From NCBI GenBank assembly GCA_016715965.1, contig JADJXG010000001.1:2299501-2363500 (forward strand): a DNA stretch of 64,000 nt, given 5' to 3'. Of this stretch, positions 34,047 through 42,686 are shown in pieces. The translations under genes were made by a program, and so were the position numbers. The notes beneath the pieces were generated by a model. It was not told the origin of the DNA. It was given only the letters and a program-made list of their open reading frames with translations, and searched no databases. This DNA comes from Saprospiraceae bacterium. GTDB lineage: Bacteria > Bacteroidota > Bacteroidia > Chitinophagales > Saprospiraceae. Numbering within the stretch: position 1 is the first letter of the stretch; the number at the start of each line of letters is the position of its first letter.

Positions 34047-34937
34047 TTAGTTGCAATGAGTGAATTGATTTTTCGAATAATAAATATTTTCAAATTCTAA
34101 GGGTGTATAGTATTGAATGGATGAATGCCTTCTGATTGTGTTGTAATAGCCATCTATGTATTCAAACAGAGTGAATCTTAATTGATCCAAATCATCAAAT
34201 ACAGTACCTCTAATGCATTCGCATTTGAGCCTTGAGAAAAATGATTCGGCAATTGCGTTGTCATAAACTTCGTTTTTGCGAGTCATACTTTGTCTATTTC
34301 CTTTAATGGCATTTTTGAAATCTTTACTAGAGTACTGCGTTCCTCGGTCAGAATGGACAATCACACTTAATTTATTTTGGATGCATTTCAGTTTTGCTTT
34401 ATTGAAGGCTGAAATAACCAGTTCGCTTCTCATATGAGTCTGAACATCCCAGCCCACTACTTTATGCAAATAAGTATCAATCCAAGTTGAAAGATAGGCC
34501 CATTGGCCATTCTTTAAAGGAATGTAGGTAATGTCACCAACCCATACTTCATTTGGTTTTTGCGCCTTTCCAAAATCAAGAAGTAAATTGGGTGCAGGAA
34601 ATTTGGTCCCGGTGGAATCAGTTGTTTTTGGAACAAAACTCTTTGGCTGGATTGCTTTCAAATTTTGTTCCTTCATACATTTGCGAATCAAATGGCGGCT
34701 AACATTTTTTGAATATTTTACGGCTAATTCCATTTTAATTCTACGACTTCCATACCTATTCATATGAGAGTCAAATACGGATTTTATTCGGTCTCTTAAT
34801 CCCAAATGTTTAGTGGGAGAATCCCTCCTGTGGATAAAATGATACAAAGTATTCCTTGGAATATTCATCATCTTGCAAAGCTTGTTAGTAGGATACACAC
34901 CGCTTAGACTCTGGATAAATTCAGCTTTTGGTTTCAT
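34047..34937 (-). CDS. IS3-family transposase orfB (DDE integrase core)
   Basis: The 296-residue protein has an HTH_21-like N-terminal part (about 40-100, FDSHMNRYGSRRI) and an rve integrase core with the DDE triad: D in WVGDITYIPL (about 134), D in VHSDRGTQYSS (about 195) and E in NAIAESFFSRLKCE (about 230). These are the standard marks of IS3 transposases. ATG 34937 overlaps the stop of orfA by 4 bases. A slippery run of seven A (34964-34970 on the minus strand, followed by GCC) allows a -1 frameshift that would give the OrfAB fusion enzyme, as IS3 elements usually do. Confidence 0.93.
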   Translation of the reverse strand: MKPKAEFIQSLSGVYPTNKLCKMMNIPRNTLYHFIHRRDSPTKHLGLRDRIKSVFDSHMNRYGSRRIKMELAVKYSKNVSRHLIRKCMKEQNLKAIQPKSFVPKTTDSTGTKFPAPNLLLDFGKAQKPNEVWVGDITYIPLKNGQWAYLSTWIDTYLHKVVGWDVQTHMRSELVISAFNKAKLKCIQNKLSVIVHSDRGTQYSSKDFKNAIKGNRQSMTRKNEVYDNAIAESFFSRLKCECIRGTVFDDLDQLRFTLFEYIDGYYNTIRRHSSIQYYTPLEFENIYYSKNQFTHCN

Positions 34938-35233
34938 GTCTGCCGGCTGAAAATGTTCAAGGCTTTTTTTAAAATATCCCTTTCCATTTCAACATCCCTT
35001 AATTTCTTACGGAGCTGTTCAAGTTCAGTATAAGGATTATTTGTTCCTGGCTGGACGGAAGCATTCCTGGTAATCCTGATTTGACTACGCCAATTGTAAA
35101 GCATTTGCTTACTAACGCCAAGAGAATCAGCTAATTCGCTAGCGTTCCTCCCGGATTCGAGCAAATGAATGGCATTAAGCTTAAACTCGGTATCGTACCT
35201 CCTCCTCCGATTGTTTGTCTTTGATTGATCCAT
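34934..35233 (-). CDS. IS3-family transposase orfA (helix-turn-helix)
   Basis: The 99-residue protein has the HTH of transposase_8: YDTEFKLNAIHLLESGRNASELADSLGVSKQMLYNWR (in pieces, about 14-50), then a leucine-rich coiled coil (LEQLRKKLRDVEMERDILKKAL, about 72-93). It binds the IS ends and pairs with orfB. Its last codons (KKALNIFSRQT) follow the A7 run used for frameshifting into orfB. Confidence 0.92.
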   Translation of the reverse strand: MDQSKTNNRRRRYDTEFKLNAIHLLESGRNASELADSLGVSKQMLYNWRSQIRITRNASVQPGTNNPYTELEQLRKKLRDVEMERDILKKALNIFSRQT

Positions 35234-35284
35234 AACACAAATTTAAGTTAGATTTGTGTACCATTTTCTTGGACCACTTCAAAG

Positions 35285-35540
35285 CGATTTCATAACTCAT
35301 AAAGATAAAATTTAGAAATTGACAAAACAATAACCATTTGTTGTTATTTTACAAATAATTATTAATGTTAATGTTTAAGTATTTGATTTTTAAAAATATA
35401 TAAAATTTAAATCAAAATATTAAACCGGTAAGTGCTTTTTATTTAAAACATTGCTCTAAGTTTTAGGGAATCATAAAAATGCCAAAAAAAAGTCCGATTG
35501 GTTTTCAATCGGACTTTTTTATTGATCAACAAATGTTGAT
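35285..35540. terminator. AT-rich spacer ending in a strong terminator (35484-35520)
   Basis: Bases 35285-35480 are strongly AT-rich with no ORF. At 35489-35520 AAAAGTCCGATTG pairs with CAATCGGACTTTT around GTTTT, with A-rich and T-rich flanks. It works as a terminator for the lipoprotein gene on the minus strand and is symmetric enough to act in both directions. Confidence 0.85.
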
Positions 35541-35966
35541 TTATTCTGTCAGCATTTTCCAATCCTTGGCGTCCTTTACAGAAAAAATATAGGATCTGGT
35601 GCAGGTCTCATGCACGTACACATCATAACCTGAAACAATACCTTTCAGTCGAATTCTTTTGTATTTCGAATCCATGATACCGACAAAATTGCTGTCCGCT
35701 ACTGTTTCTGCAAATTCAATTTTAACAGTATAGTCATAATTGTCAGGATCTCTGACGAAAAGAGTTCTCCCTCCTTGTAGCACGTTCCGATTTCTCAGTT
35801 CGATTTCAATGGACAGTGGTTTTCCTTCACAGGGCATGGTTTTGCCACAGGGGCCTTTGCAATCGGTTCTGGAAGCCAGAGCAGTAATACCTTTGATGGT
35901 AGAGCCTCCAGTGCCGCAAGAAATCAAGCATAAGGAGAAGGAGAGGATTGCAATGATATGTTTCAT
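35541..35966 (-). CDS. Small lipoprotein of unknown function
   Basis: The 141-residue protein has a lipobox ending LISC (about Cys17). The mature part is a single small domain with two Cys pairs early on (DCKGPCGKTMPC), then beta-rich sequence with YDYTVKIEFAETV and GIVSGYDVYVHETC. I do not recognise the family. It lies 11 bp after the S46 peptidase gene and probably shares its transcript, and a strong terminator follows it. Location: outer or inner membrane face of the periplasm. Confidence 0.7.
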   Translation of the reverse strand: MKHIIAILSFSLCLISCGTGGSTIKGITALASRTDCKGPCGKTMPCEGKPLSIEIELRNRNVLQGGRTLFVRDPDNYDYTVKIEFAETVADSNFVGIMDSKYKRIRLKGIVSGYDVYVHETCTRSYIFSVKDAKDWKMLTE

Positions 35967-35977
35967 GTCTGTTGAAA

Positions 35978-38056
35978 TTATTTGCCGGTCAACTCGTCGT
36001 AGAGCCTGTCCGCGCGATAAATGTATTTTAATGCTGCCATGATTCCTCCTGCGTGAACACAGACGGATCTGTTGGCGGTTTCATCATAGATGAAATTTCC
36101 GGGTAGAGATTCAATGTTACCATCAAAAATCAAGCCCACTGCCTCTTTGTTTCGGTTGATGATCGGGCTGCCTGAATTGCCTCCAATGATGTCATTGGTT
36201 GCAACAAAATTGAGTGGAGCTTTCAGTAATTCCTGTGGAGGATTTTGCCATCTGGCTGGTAAACCCCATGGGAATTTGGCTGAATTGGAAAAATGACGAT
36301 CGTATAAACCATAATAAGTGGTCATATACGGGGCTTTGGTGCCGTTGTAGTTGTATCCCATTACCTTGCCATCCGCCAGTCTGAGGGTGAAGGTAGCATC
36401 GGGAGGAAGGTTGCTGCCTTTTACTGCAAAAACATTATTGGCAATTTTGGCTTCAAGTGCTCTTCTGCGTGGAGTGCTGTTTTGAAAAGCTTCCACTCCG
36501 GCATTGTATTTTGGTACGATGATGCGTGCTATTTCTAAAATTGGATCATCTGTTTTTTTGAATTTTTTTGAGTCTGAGGAAAGTAATTTCTCCAATTTAT
36601 CCGCATCTGTAAAATCAGTTTTTTTAAGAATTTTGCTCACACGATCTTCTGCAGATTTTCCATCGAGTATCTGATCCATAAACTTGTTTTCAGGATGCTC
36701 GTATTTTTTGAGTTCTTCTAGGTAGGTGATAAAGTATTGTTTTTCTTTCTCAGAGCCAATTTCTTTGGACAGATTTCTGATTTGACCTTTGATTTTGTCC
36801 AGAGCAGCAGCATTGTCCGGAGTGTCCATTGTTTTTTCATAACGTCCCAATGCATGGATTAGATTGACCATGGCTCCTTTGATGCCTCCGGGTCCGCCCA
36901 GGGTCACCAGGGAAGCATGTTTTTTAAGGGCATCTACCGCTTTGGATAATTCGAGCCATGGATCCTCACCCTTGATCTTGGTATTTTTGCGAATATCGTC
37001 TTCCATTGCTTTTTTGCGCGCAATCAGACTTGGATTTCTCAATCCACCTAAAATTCCGCCGAAAGCTTTTTGGCTGTTGGCCAGTCCAAAAATGTCATTT
37101 TGAAGATCCACATTGGGATTGGCATCATATTCTTTCTGGAGAATATTGATTCTGTTGGTCAACATATCTACCTGTAGAGGAAATCTGTAGTCTCTGTCAT
37201 ATTCCAACTGGCTGTGGGTTCTGTATCTCTCTGTATTGCCCGGATTTCCAATCACAAAAACGGGTTCATTTTCTGAAATTCCGTTGGGATTAAATTTAAA
37301 ATAATGCGCACTGGTATTGAGTGGATTTCCATTCTCATCGTAAGCCCTCCAGAAAGTATAATCCAGGGTATAGCGCGGGTAGGTAAAATTATCCGGATCA
37401 CCTCCAAAAAATCCCAGATCTGTCTCCGGTATCATCACAAGGCGGATGTCACCAAACTTTTTATAGCCGTAAAGACTGAATCTCCCGCCGCTATAATATG
37501 TCACGGTTTGAATTCTGAGGCCTTTCCATGCATCCATTTGTTCGTAATCTCTTTTGGCCTGAGCAAGCGCGCTATCCTGAAAAATTTTTCGCTCATTGTC
37601 ATCCTTTGCTTTGTTCATTTCTTTTAAGATCCGCTCGGACACATCTGCCACCATGATCAATTGCTCAACAAAAAGACCGTCTGATTTGCGTTCATCAGCG
37701 AGTGTAGCAGCGTAAAACCCATCTTTATCAAAATTTTCACCTTCTTTCTGTAGAGCGGTCACTACATCCCTTGAGCAATGGTGGTTGGTCATGATCAATC
37801 CATTGGGAGACACAAAAGATGCAGAACACCAACTGGCAAACCGAAGTGAAGATTTCCGGACATCATCGTACCATTTATCCTCTGGTGTAAAATTGTAGGC
37901 TTCTTTAAACCAGGCTTTGGGTGGATTTTCAAAGGTCCACATTTTCCCAAAATCAAATCTTTTGGGTGTAGCCATTGGGTCCTGACCGAAAGCCACAAAA
38001 TTTACTAAGATGCTTAAAATTAGTAAGTTAGATAGTTTTTTTGAAATTTTATTCAT
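35978..38056 (-). CDS. S46 dipeptidyl-peptidase (DPP7-like)
   Basis: I use ATG 38056 (692 residues); the longer frame would need a TTG lying within the -7 promoter box. A signal peptide ends VAFG. Catalytic His is in NHHCSRD and Ser in GGNSGSPI; WCSASFVSP and the helical insert (about 300-480) are typical of family S46. The residue 18 after the catalytic Ser is Gly (FDGN), as in Porphyromonas DPP7 (hydrophobic P1) rather than Arg as in DPP11 (Asp/Glu P1). It removes dipeptides from peptide N-termini in the periplasm. It lies in a row of peptidase genes. Confidence 0.92.
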   Translation of the reverse strand: MNKISKKLSNLLILSILVNFVAFGQDPMATPKRFDFGKMWTFENPPKAWFKEAYNFTPEDKWYDDVRKSSLRFASWCSASFVSPNGLIMTNHHCSRDVVTALQKEGENFDKDGFYAATLADERKSDGLFVEQLIMVADVSERILKEMNKAKDDNERKIFQDSALAQAKRDYEQMDAWKGLRIQTVTYYSGGRFSLYGYKKFGDIRLVMIPETDLGFFGGDPDNFTYPRYTLDYTFWRAYDENGNPLNTSAHYFKFNPNGISENEPVFVIGNPGNTERYRTHSQLEYDRDYRFPLQVDMLTNRINILQKEYDANPNVDLQNDIFGLANSQKAFGGILGGLRNPSLIARKKAMEDDIRKNTKIKGEDPWLELSKAVDALKKHASLVTLGGPGGIKGAMVNLIHALGRYEKTMDTPDNAAALDKIKGQIRNLSKEIGSEKEKQYFITYLEELKKYEHPENKFMDQILDGKSAEDRVSKILKKTDFTDADKLEKLLSSDSKKFKKTDDPILEIARIIVPKYNAGVEAFQNSTPRRRALEAKIANNVFAVKGSNLPPDATFTLRLADGKVMGYNYNGTKAPYMTTYYGLYDRHFSNSAKFPWGLPARWQNPPQELLKAPLNFVATNDIIGGNSGSPIINRNKEAVGLIFDGNIESLPGNFIYDETANRSVCVHAGGIMAALKYIYRADRLYDELTGK

Positions 38057-38077
38057 AATTTTTGAAATTGAAGAATG

Positions 38078-38085
38078 CAAAGATA
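38078..38085 (-). promoter_or_regulatory. Bacteroidota -7 box for the S46 gene
   Basis: On the minus strand the sequence is TATCTTTG, matching TAnnTTTG. It is 21 bp before ATG 38056, giving a short leader. No clear -33 TTG partner is visible, so strength is uncertain. Confidence 0.6.
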
Positions 38086-38114
38086 CAGGAACGTATTAAA
38101 GAATCGCTTTATTT

Positions 38115-39971
38115 TTAATGAATTAGGACTCTTTCAATGGATTGGATGGTCACGGGGTGGTAGTGCCTTCTAAAATTTGAAAATGAGCCATTTGCCCATT
38201 CCATTTGACCGTGTTCTGCCAACGCTTCATAAAGTGGAAGTACAAATTTGCGTCTGCCTGTTTTTTCCAAAAACCGATTGATTGGGTCTTTAAATTTCAT
38301 GGAGTTTCCGGATTGAATGAGATATATAAACCATGCAAAAGCCAGTTCTGAATTTTTGGATTCTGACAGTTGGTATTGTTTTTCCAAAGCAGATATAAAC
38401 TCTTCAGATTTTGAAAGATCCATCCCGCGAATAAAGTGAAGCCATTCATGGGTGGACCAGTTGGCGGTCAGGTTTTTTTTCAAATCATAGGTTTGGTAAA
38501 ACAAATTTCTGATGCTGTCCACCTGATCAAACAGTTTGGTGGACCAGCCTGGTTTAAAGTCAGGAATTCCTTCCTGATAAATAAATAGATGCATTGTATC
38601 CAATACTTTTATGTCGATCTGTGGAAAATGGTTATTGAAAAATTGCAGGAAACCTTCTGTGCTGTTCGATTTGAAAGCGAAATGTTTGAAATAGGCTTTT
38701 AGAAAAAGATCCCATTCCTCCCTGCCAATTCGCTCTTCCAAATATCTCAATAACAATTTACCTTTCTCATAGGCAATGTCACTGAGAGAAAGTTCAGGAT
38801 CTTTGTTCCATAGATCGAGTTTTAATTTGCTCATTCCGGGTTGATCAGCCATATCCTTCAGGGTTTTCTTAAGGTCCTGTTGGCCTAAAAGAGAAAGCAT
38901 GTCAGCATATTCCTTTCCGTATAAATTCTCCATGATTCTGCTCTCAAAATAGGTCGTAAATCCTTCGTTGAGCCAAAAATCCTGCCAGCTGGCATTCGTT
39001 ACCAAATTACCCGACCAGGAATGCGCCAACTCATGTGCCAGGAGAGAGGTCAAAGATCGGTCTCCGGCGATGATGGTGGGTGTTAAAAAAGTGAGTCTTG
39101 GATTTTCCATTCCTCCGAATGGAAATCCGGTTGGCAAAACGATGACATCATATCTGGACCAGGCATAAGGACCGTAGAGACTTTCGGCCGAGTTTACCAT
39201 TTTTTCAAGATCCGCAAATTCCCAGGATGCTTCAGACAGTATCATTGAATCAGCATACACTCCGGTTCGTGCACCGATTGGCGAAAAAGAAAAATCACCA
39301 ACAGCCAAAGCCATCAGGTAAGCGGGTATCGGGTATTCCATTTTGAAAGAGTAGATTCCGTCTTTATTTTTTTGTGTGGGATTGGTCGCACTCATCAATG
39401 CCATCATACCAACAGGAACTTGTACGGTAGCGTTGTAGGTAAATCGGATTGCTGGTCCATCCTGACAGGGTATCCAACTGCGTGCATAGATGGACTGACT
39501 TTGGGTAAACAGACATGGATATTTTTTGGAAGATGTCAACTCTGCGTCGAGCCATTGAAGTGCCATCGCATCTTCGGATGTAGAATAATGGATGGTCAAC
39601 TGTTCCGTGTTTGAATGTATTTTAATGACCAACTCATCTCCTAAGATGCTATCCTGTGTTTGAACATAGAATTCCGCAAAAGCTGTATTTTGGTTTTTGT
39701 CGGATAAGATGACTGAATCAATGGTAAGATCCATGATATCAAAAATAATGCGGTCTGAAGCATTGTGTTGTATTTTCCAACTTGCGGTCCCCTGTATTTT
39801 TTTTTGGTCAAAATTCAGGCGAATGTTAAGATCCAAATGAGTGGTGATCGCCAGATCTGGTCTTGAAAAACTATGTGGATCGGGTCTCGTTGGGTTGAAC
39901 ACATTGGTCTTTCTGCAGCCAATCTGAATGAGAGTGAATAATAAAATGGTTTTAAAAATAATTGAATTCAT
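38115..39971 (-). CDS. M1-family zinc aminopeptidase (lipoprotein)
   Basis: The 618-residue protein has a lipobox ending IGC (about Cys19). It has an N-terminal beta-saddle domain, then the catalytic domain with substrate motif GGMENP (about 284-289) and the zinc site HELAH ... E (HEXXH-x18-E, ending WLNEGFTTYFE). The C-terminal helical domain matches the leukotriene-A4-hydrolase-like branch. It removes N-terminal amino acids from peptides, here in the periplasm. It overlaps the WbqC gene by 4 bp and lies 58 bp upstream of the S46 gene, fitting joint peptide breakdown. Confidence 0.92.
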   Translation of the reverse strand: MNSIIFKTILLFTLIQIGCRKTNVFNPTRPDPHSFSRPDLAITTHLDLNIRLNFDQKKIQGTASWKIQHNASDRIIFDIMDLTIDSVILSDKNQNTAFAEFYVQTQDSILGDELVIKIHSNTEQLTIHYSTSEDAMALQWLDAELTSSKKYPCLFTQSQSIYARSWIPCQDGPAIRFTYNATVQVPVGMMALMSATNPTQKNKDGIYSFKMEYPIPAYLMALAVGDFSFSPIGARTGVYADSMILSEASWEFADLEKMVNSAESLYGPYAWSRYDVIVLPTGFPFGGMENPRLTFLTPTIIAGDRSLTSLLAHELAHSWSGNLVTNASWQDFWLNEGFTTYFESRIMENLYGKEYADMLSLLGQQDLKKTLKDMADQPGMSKLKLDLWNKDPELSLSDIAYEKGKLLLRYLEERIGREEWDLFLKAYFKHFAFKSNSTEGFLQFFNNHFPQIDIKVLDTMHLFIYQEGIPDFKPGWSTKLFDQVDSIRNLFYQTYDLKKNLTANWSTHEWLHFIRGMDLSKSEEFISALEKQYQLSESKNSELAFAWFIYLIQSGNSMKFKDPINRFLEKTGRRKFVLPLYEALAEHGQMEWANGSFSNFRRHYHPVTIQSIERVLIH

Positions 39972-40606
39972 GGATTAATTTTAGCGCACAGTTGGATGAT
40001 TTGTTCATTTTTTCTGCTTTGGAAAATCCAGGCCGCAGCATCGGGACCCAGAAAGAATAGAATATCGAGAATACTAATCTCAGCAGTTCTGTCCTGGCAT
40101 CCCGGCAATTGTAAAACTAGATGATCTGACAATGACCATGGAGTTAATTTGGATCTAAGATCGTTTTCCAGATAGGTCGCTTCTTTTTGGAAGGAGGTGG
40201 TACAGGACAAGGAGAGGTTTATTTTCAATTTCTCCAGAATCCAATGGAGACATTTAAAATTAAAATCGATTAGGAAAGTTTCTTTGTTGACGAAAAGAGC
40301 AGTCAATTCATCGCAGTAATACATAAAATATGGACTTCTGCCATAGATAGATTGGATGGTTTTTAAATGTTGTTTTTGCCAGTTTTGATCATTGGCAATT
40401 CTAACTTCCTGGATGGGCATTTGTTGATTTTTACCAGCCATTAAGGGAATGCTCATTGGCATTATTTTTTGTTCAGATCTCAGGTAATATTTGTTTCTAA
40501 AACTTCTTTTCTGGTAGTTCTCATGGTATTCTATCCTGATTTGATCATCAGACGCCAGGAGAAAAACAATGGCGGGTGGAAATATCTGAGATTCTATACA
40601 AATCAT
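39968..40606 (-). CDS. WbqC-family protein
   Basis: The 212-residue protein fits the WbqC family: PPAIVFLLA near the start, ANDQNWQKQHLKTIQSIYGRSPYF (in pieces, about 90-115) and the YYCDEL segment. The family is found in polysaccharide loci and many Bacteroidota, and its activity is not established. It has no signal peptide, so it is cytoplasmic. Its stop overlaps the aminopeptidase start by 4 bp, so the two are coupled although their roles seem unrelated. A -7 box CAAAAGTA (reverse TACTTTTG) lies at 40617-40624, 11 bp upstream of ATG. Confidence 0.8.
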   Translation of the reverse strand: MICIESQIFPPAIVFLLASDDQIRIEYHENYQKRSFRNKYYLRSEQKIMPMSIPLMAGKNQQMPIQEVRIANDQNWQKQHLKTIQSIYGRSPYFMYYCDELTALFVNKETFLIDFNFKCLHWILEKLKINLSLSCTTSFQKEATYLENDLRSKLTPWSLSDHLVLQLPGCQDRTAEISILDILFFLGPDAAAWIFQSRKNEQIIQLCAKINP

Positions 40607-40616
40607 AGCGAGGGTA

Positions 40617-40682
40617 CAAAAGTAAGAATTTCCCGGACAAGTCAGTTTGTGAATGACGTATGCAGGAATGATTTTAGATTTG
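40617..40682. promoter_or_regulatory. Divergent promoter pair between WbqC and glycosyltransferase genes
   Basis: Minus strand: TACTTTTG at 40624-40617 for the WbqC gene. Plus strand: TAGATTTG at 40675-40682 for the glycosyltransferase gene, with TTTG at 40646-40649 upstream, a wider gap than usual. Both fit TAnnTTTG. The plus-strand box rules out a TTG start at 40690 for the downstream gene. Confidence 0.6.
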
Positions 40683-40701
40683 CATATGATTGTATTCGCT
40701 G

Positions 40702-41961
40702 ATGGATTCTATTTTGCATAATTACCTTTCCTCCCGCAATCGATTGACTTCATTGACAGATGGAATCCCATCGAAGGAGCTGAAGATGATCGTGGTGATT
40801 CCTGCTTATCAGGAGAAAGGCTTGTTTCAGGCCTTGGATTCTTTAAGAGAAGCAAAGAAAATTTCTGGTAATGTCGAAGTGATGCCCATCATTAATCACC
40901 CGGAAAATGCAAAATCGGAGCTCAAGCTTTTCCATGAAAAACAATACGCTCAGTTGCAAAAATATGCCAAAGAACACTCTGATGACGATTTCAAAGTTTT
41001 GGCAATTTCTCCAATTGAATTTTCTTTAAAGACGGCTGGAGTTGGAATGGCAAGACAAGCCGGAATGGATGAAGCGGTGAGAAGATTTTTAAAAATAAAT
41101 AAACCAGATGGTATCATCATCAACTTTGATGCGGATTGTACTTGTCATCCGGATTATTTCATAGAATTGGATGGGTATTTTGATGATGAAAATAGTAAAC
41201 CCTGCGTTGGGATTGGTTTTGAGCATCCATTGGATGGCCTTGATGCCATACTGAAAAAAGGAATTGTCGATTATGAATTGCATCTGCGATACTATGTGCA
41301 AGCTCAGAGGTCGATCGGGTATCCTTTTGCGTTTCACACACTAGGTTCTTGTTTTGCGGTCAGAGCGAATTCTTATTGCGAGCAGGGTGGAATGAATCAA
41401 AGAAAGGCGGGTGAGGATTTTTATTTTATGCATAAATATTCAATTCATCAACAATTGGGAGAAATTTCAAAGCCACTTGTTTTTCCATCGGCAAGGACTT
41501 CTGAGAGGGTGCCTTTTGGTACGGGAAAGGCCATGTTGGATTTTCAGCGTTCAGAAATACAAAGAAGCTATTCGCTAAAGGCTATTCAGGCTTTCGGTGT
41601 ATTGTTTAATGAAGCAGATTTGTATTTGAAAAATTCTGAAAGCCAGATGGAAAATTTTTGGATGAAAAGAATGCCCCAAGCATGGACCTGCCTTAAAAAA
41701 CAAGGGCTGCTCAAAGAAATTGCGCAGTTAAAAGCAAATACCTCGGATTTTAATGTACTCGTCAATCGATTCAGGAAATGGATGAATCCTTTCAGACTTA
41801 TGAAATTTTTACATGACATGCGTGATTCAGCTTATCCCGATGGCGAGGTAGGAGATTGCGCCATGGAGTTACTGGCTTTAAAAGGAATAAATTTAGAAGG
41901 AACTGTAAATCATGAGGAATTACTCCGCATTTACAGACAATTGGATTATGACATTCATTGA
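40702..41961 (+). CDS. Family 2 glycosyltransferase-like protein
   Basis: I use ATG 40702 (419 residues). The N-terminal half is a GT-A domain: MIVVIPAYQEKGLFQALDSL (about 29-48), then DGIIINFDADCTCHPDYF with the DxD metal site (about 135-150), and GEDFYFMHK (about 236-244), the acceptor-side ED motif. No membrane helix is seen. It should transfer a sugar from a nucleotide donor, but donor and acceptor cannot be told. It stands alone on the plus strand and overlaps the end of the convergent DUF2490 gene by 7 bp. Confidence 0.85.
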   Translation: MDSILHNYLSSRNRLTSLTDGIPSKELKMIVVIPAYQEKGLFQALDSLREAKKISGNVEVMPIINHPENAKSELKLFHEKQYAQLQKYAKEHSDDDFKVLAISPIEFSLKTAGVGMARQAGMDEAVRRFLKINKPDGIIINFDADCTCHPDYFIELDGYFDDENSKPCVGIGFEHPLDGLDAILKKGIVDYELHLRYYVQAQRSIGYPFAFHTLGSCFAVRANSYCEQGGMNQRKAGEDFYFMHKYSIHQQLGEISKPLVFPSARTSERVPFGTGKAMLDFQRSEIQRSYSLKAIQAFGVLFNEADLYLKNSESQMENFWMKRMPQAWTCLKKQGLLKEIAQLKANTSDFNVLVNRFRKWMNPFRLMKFLHDMRDSAYPDGEVGDCAMELLALKGINLEGTVNHEELLRIYRQLDYDIH

Positions 41962-42656
41962 ATTTTGAATAGTTGCAGATTATTAAACAGAGCTATTTGT
42001 AACTGTGGACGCGAGTTTGTTTGAAAGATTTGCGACATCACGCCAAGTTCCAATCGGATAAAATGATTGATTCCATACCCAACGGCTGCATAGAGTCGAT
42101 TCCGATCGTATAATTTACCGTTCCCATGGATAAAAAGTTCATTAAATGCGGAGATGTAAACCGATTTTTGGGTAATGTTTGGCGTATTCAGAGGGATCTG
42201 CAACCAAAACAAATACCGGAATCTTGTTCTGAATTCTTCTTCCAGAAATCTCTGTTCAAAACGGTAGCGGTGGGTGATAAAAAATCTACCAAAATTTTGG
42301 CGCGTAACAAATTGTTGAAACAATCTGTGCTCCTGAGTTTGAATTCGCTCGTCAGTGCCATTTAAGTAGGGTTTTGATTGGATGAAAGCATAGCCCATCA
42401 GAAGCTGATTGTTTTGGGGAGTTAGGTTATAGCCTATGCCTGTGCGCACCAGAAATTGTTCAAGATCTCCGATAAAATTGTAATTTCTGTATTGTACTTC
42501 ATTCAGCCAATTCCAATTTTTTGAAAACCCATTGTTGCCGACATATTGAAACCAGTTGCCCAAATAGGTTTGCTGCCCAGAGAGCAAACTTACCCAGGAT
42601 ATTGAAATAGATAGAACAAGGAGTTTTGACATAATCAATTTTAATTTTTGGCTCAT
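41955..42656 (-). CDS. DUF2490 outer-membrane protein
   Basis: The 233-residue protein has a signal peptide (cleavage after SLLSGQ) and a beta-barrel-like mature part: WNWLNEVQYRNYNF, VRTGIGYNLTPQNNQLLMGYAF and HRLFQQFVTRQNFGRFFITHRYRFEQRF are typical of DUF2490. The function is unknown; the family is common in Bacteroidota outer membranes. ATG 42656 is used; ATG 42632 also gives a good signal peptide. Its end overlaps the convergent glycosyltransferase gene. Confidence 0.8.
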   Translation of the reverse strand: MSQKLKLIMSKLLVLSISISWVSLLSGQQTYLGNWFQYVGNNGFSKNWNWLNEVQYRNYNFIGDLEQFLVRTGIGYNLTPQNNQLLMGYAFIQSKPYLNGTDERIQTQEHRLFQQFVTRQNFGRFFITHRYRFEQRFLEEEFRTRFRYLFWLQIPLNTPNITQKSVYISAFNELFIHGNGKLYDRNRLYAAVGYGINHFIRLELGVMSQIFQTNSRPQLQIALFNNLQLFKIQ

Positions 42657-42686
42657 TGGGGTAGCATCAAATCTGAATCAGCAGAA

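Larger units (their letters stand above)
33816..35281 (-). mobile_element. IS3-family insertion sequence (orfA/orfB)
   Basis: The element is about 1466 bp. Its ends form imperfect inverted repeats: left TGACATGGTACCAATAAATG and, on the reverse strand at 35281, TGAAGTGGTCCAAGAAAATG, with agreement continuing into ATCTAA. Ends starting TGA suit the IS3 family. AAG flanks both ends (33813-33815 and 35282-35284), a 3-bp target duplication. It encodes orfA and orfB on the minus strand and carries 230 bp of non-coding tail with a hairpin. It interrupts the DNA between the Cys-rich gene and the lipoprotein gene. Confidence 0.85.

Noticed and set aside
33851..34093. Open frame of 80 codons across the end of orfB
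   Set aside because: It lies in the IS tail and overlaps orfB in another frame; no family features, and the hairpin interrupts it.
38057..38080. TTG start of the S46 gene at 38080
   Set aside because: It lies in the -7 box TATCTTTG, and the downstream ATG gives a good signal peptide.
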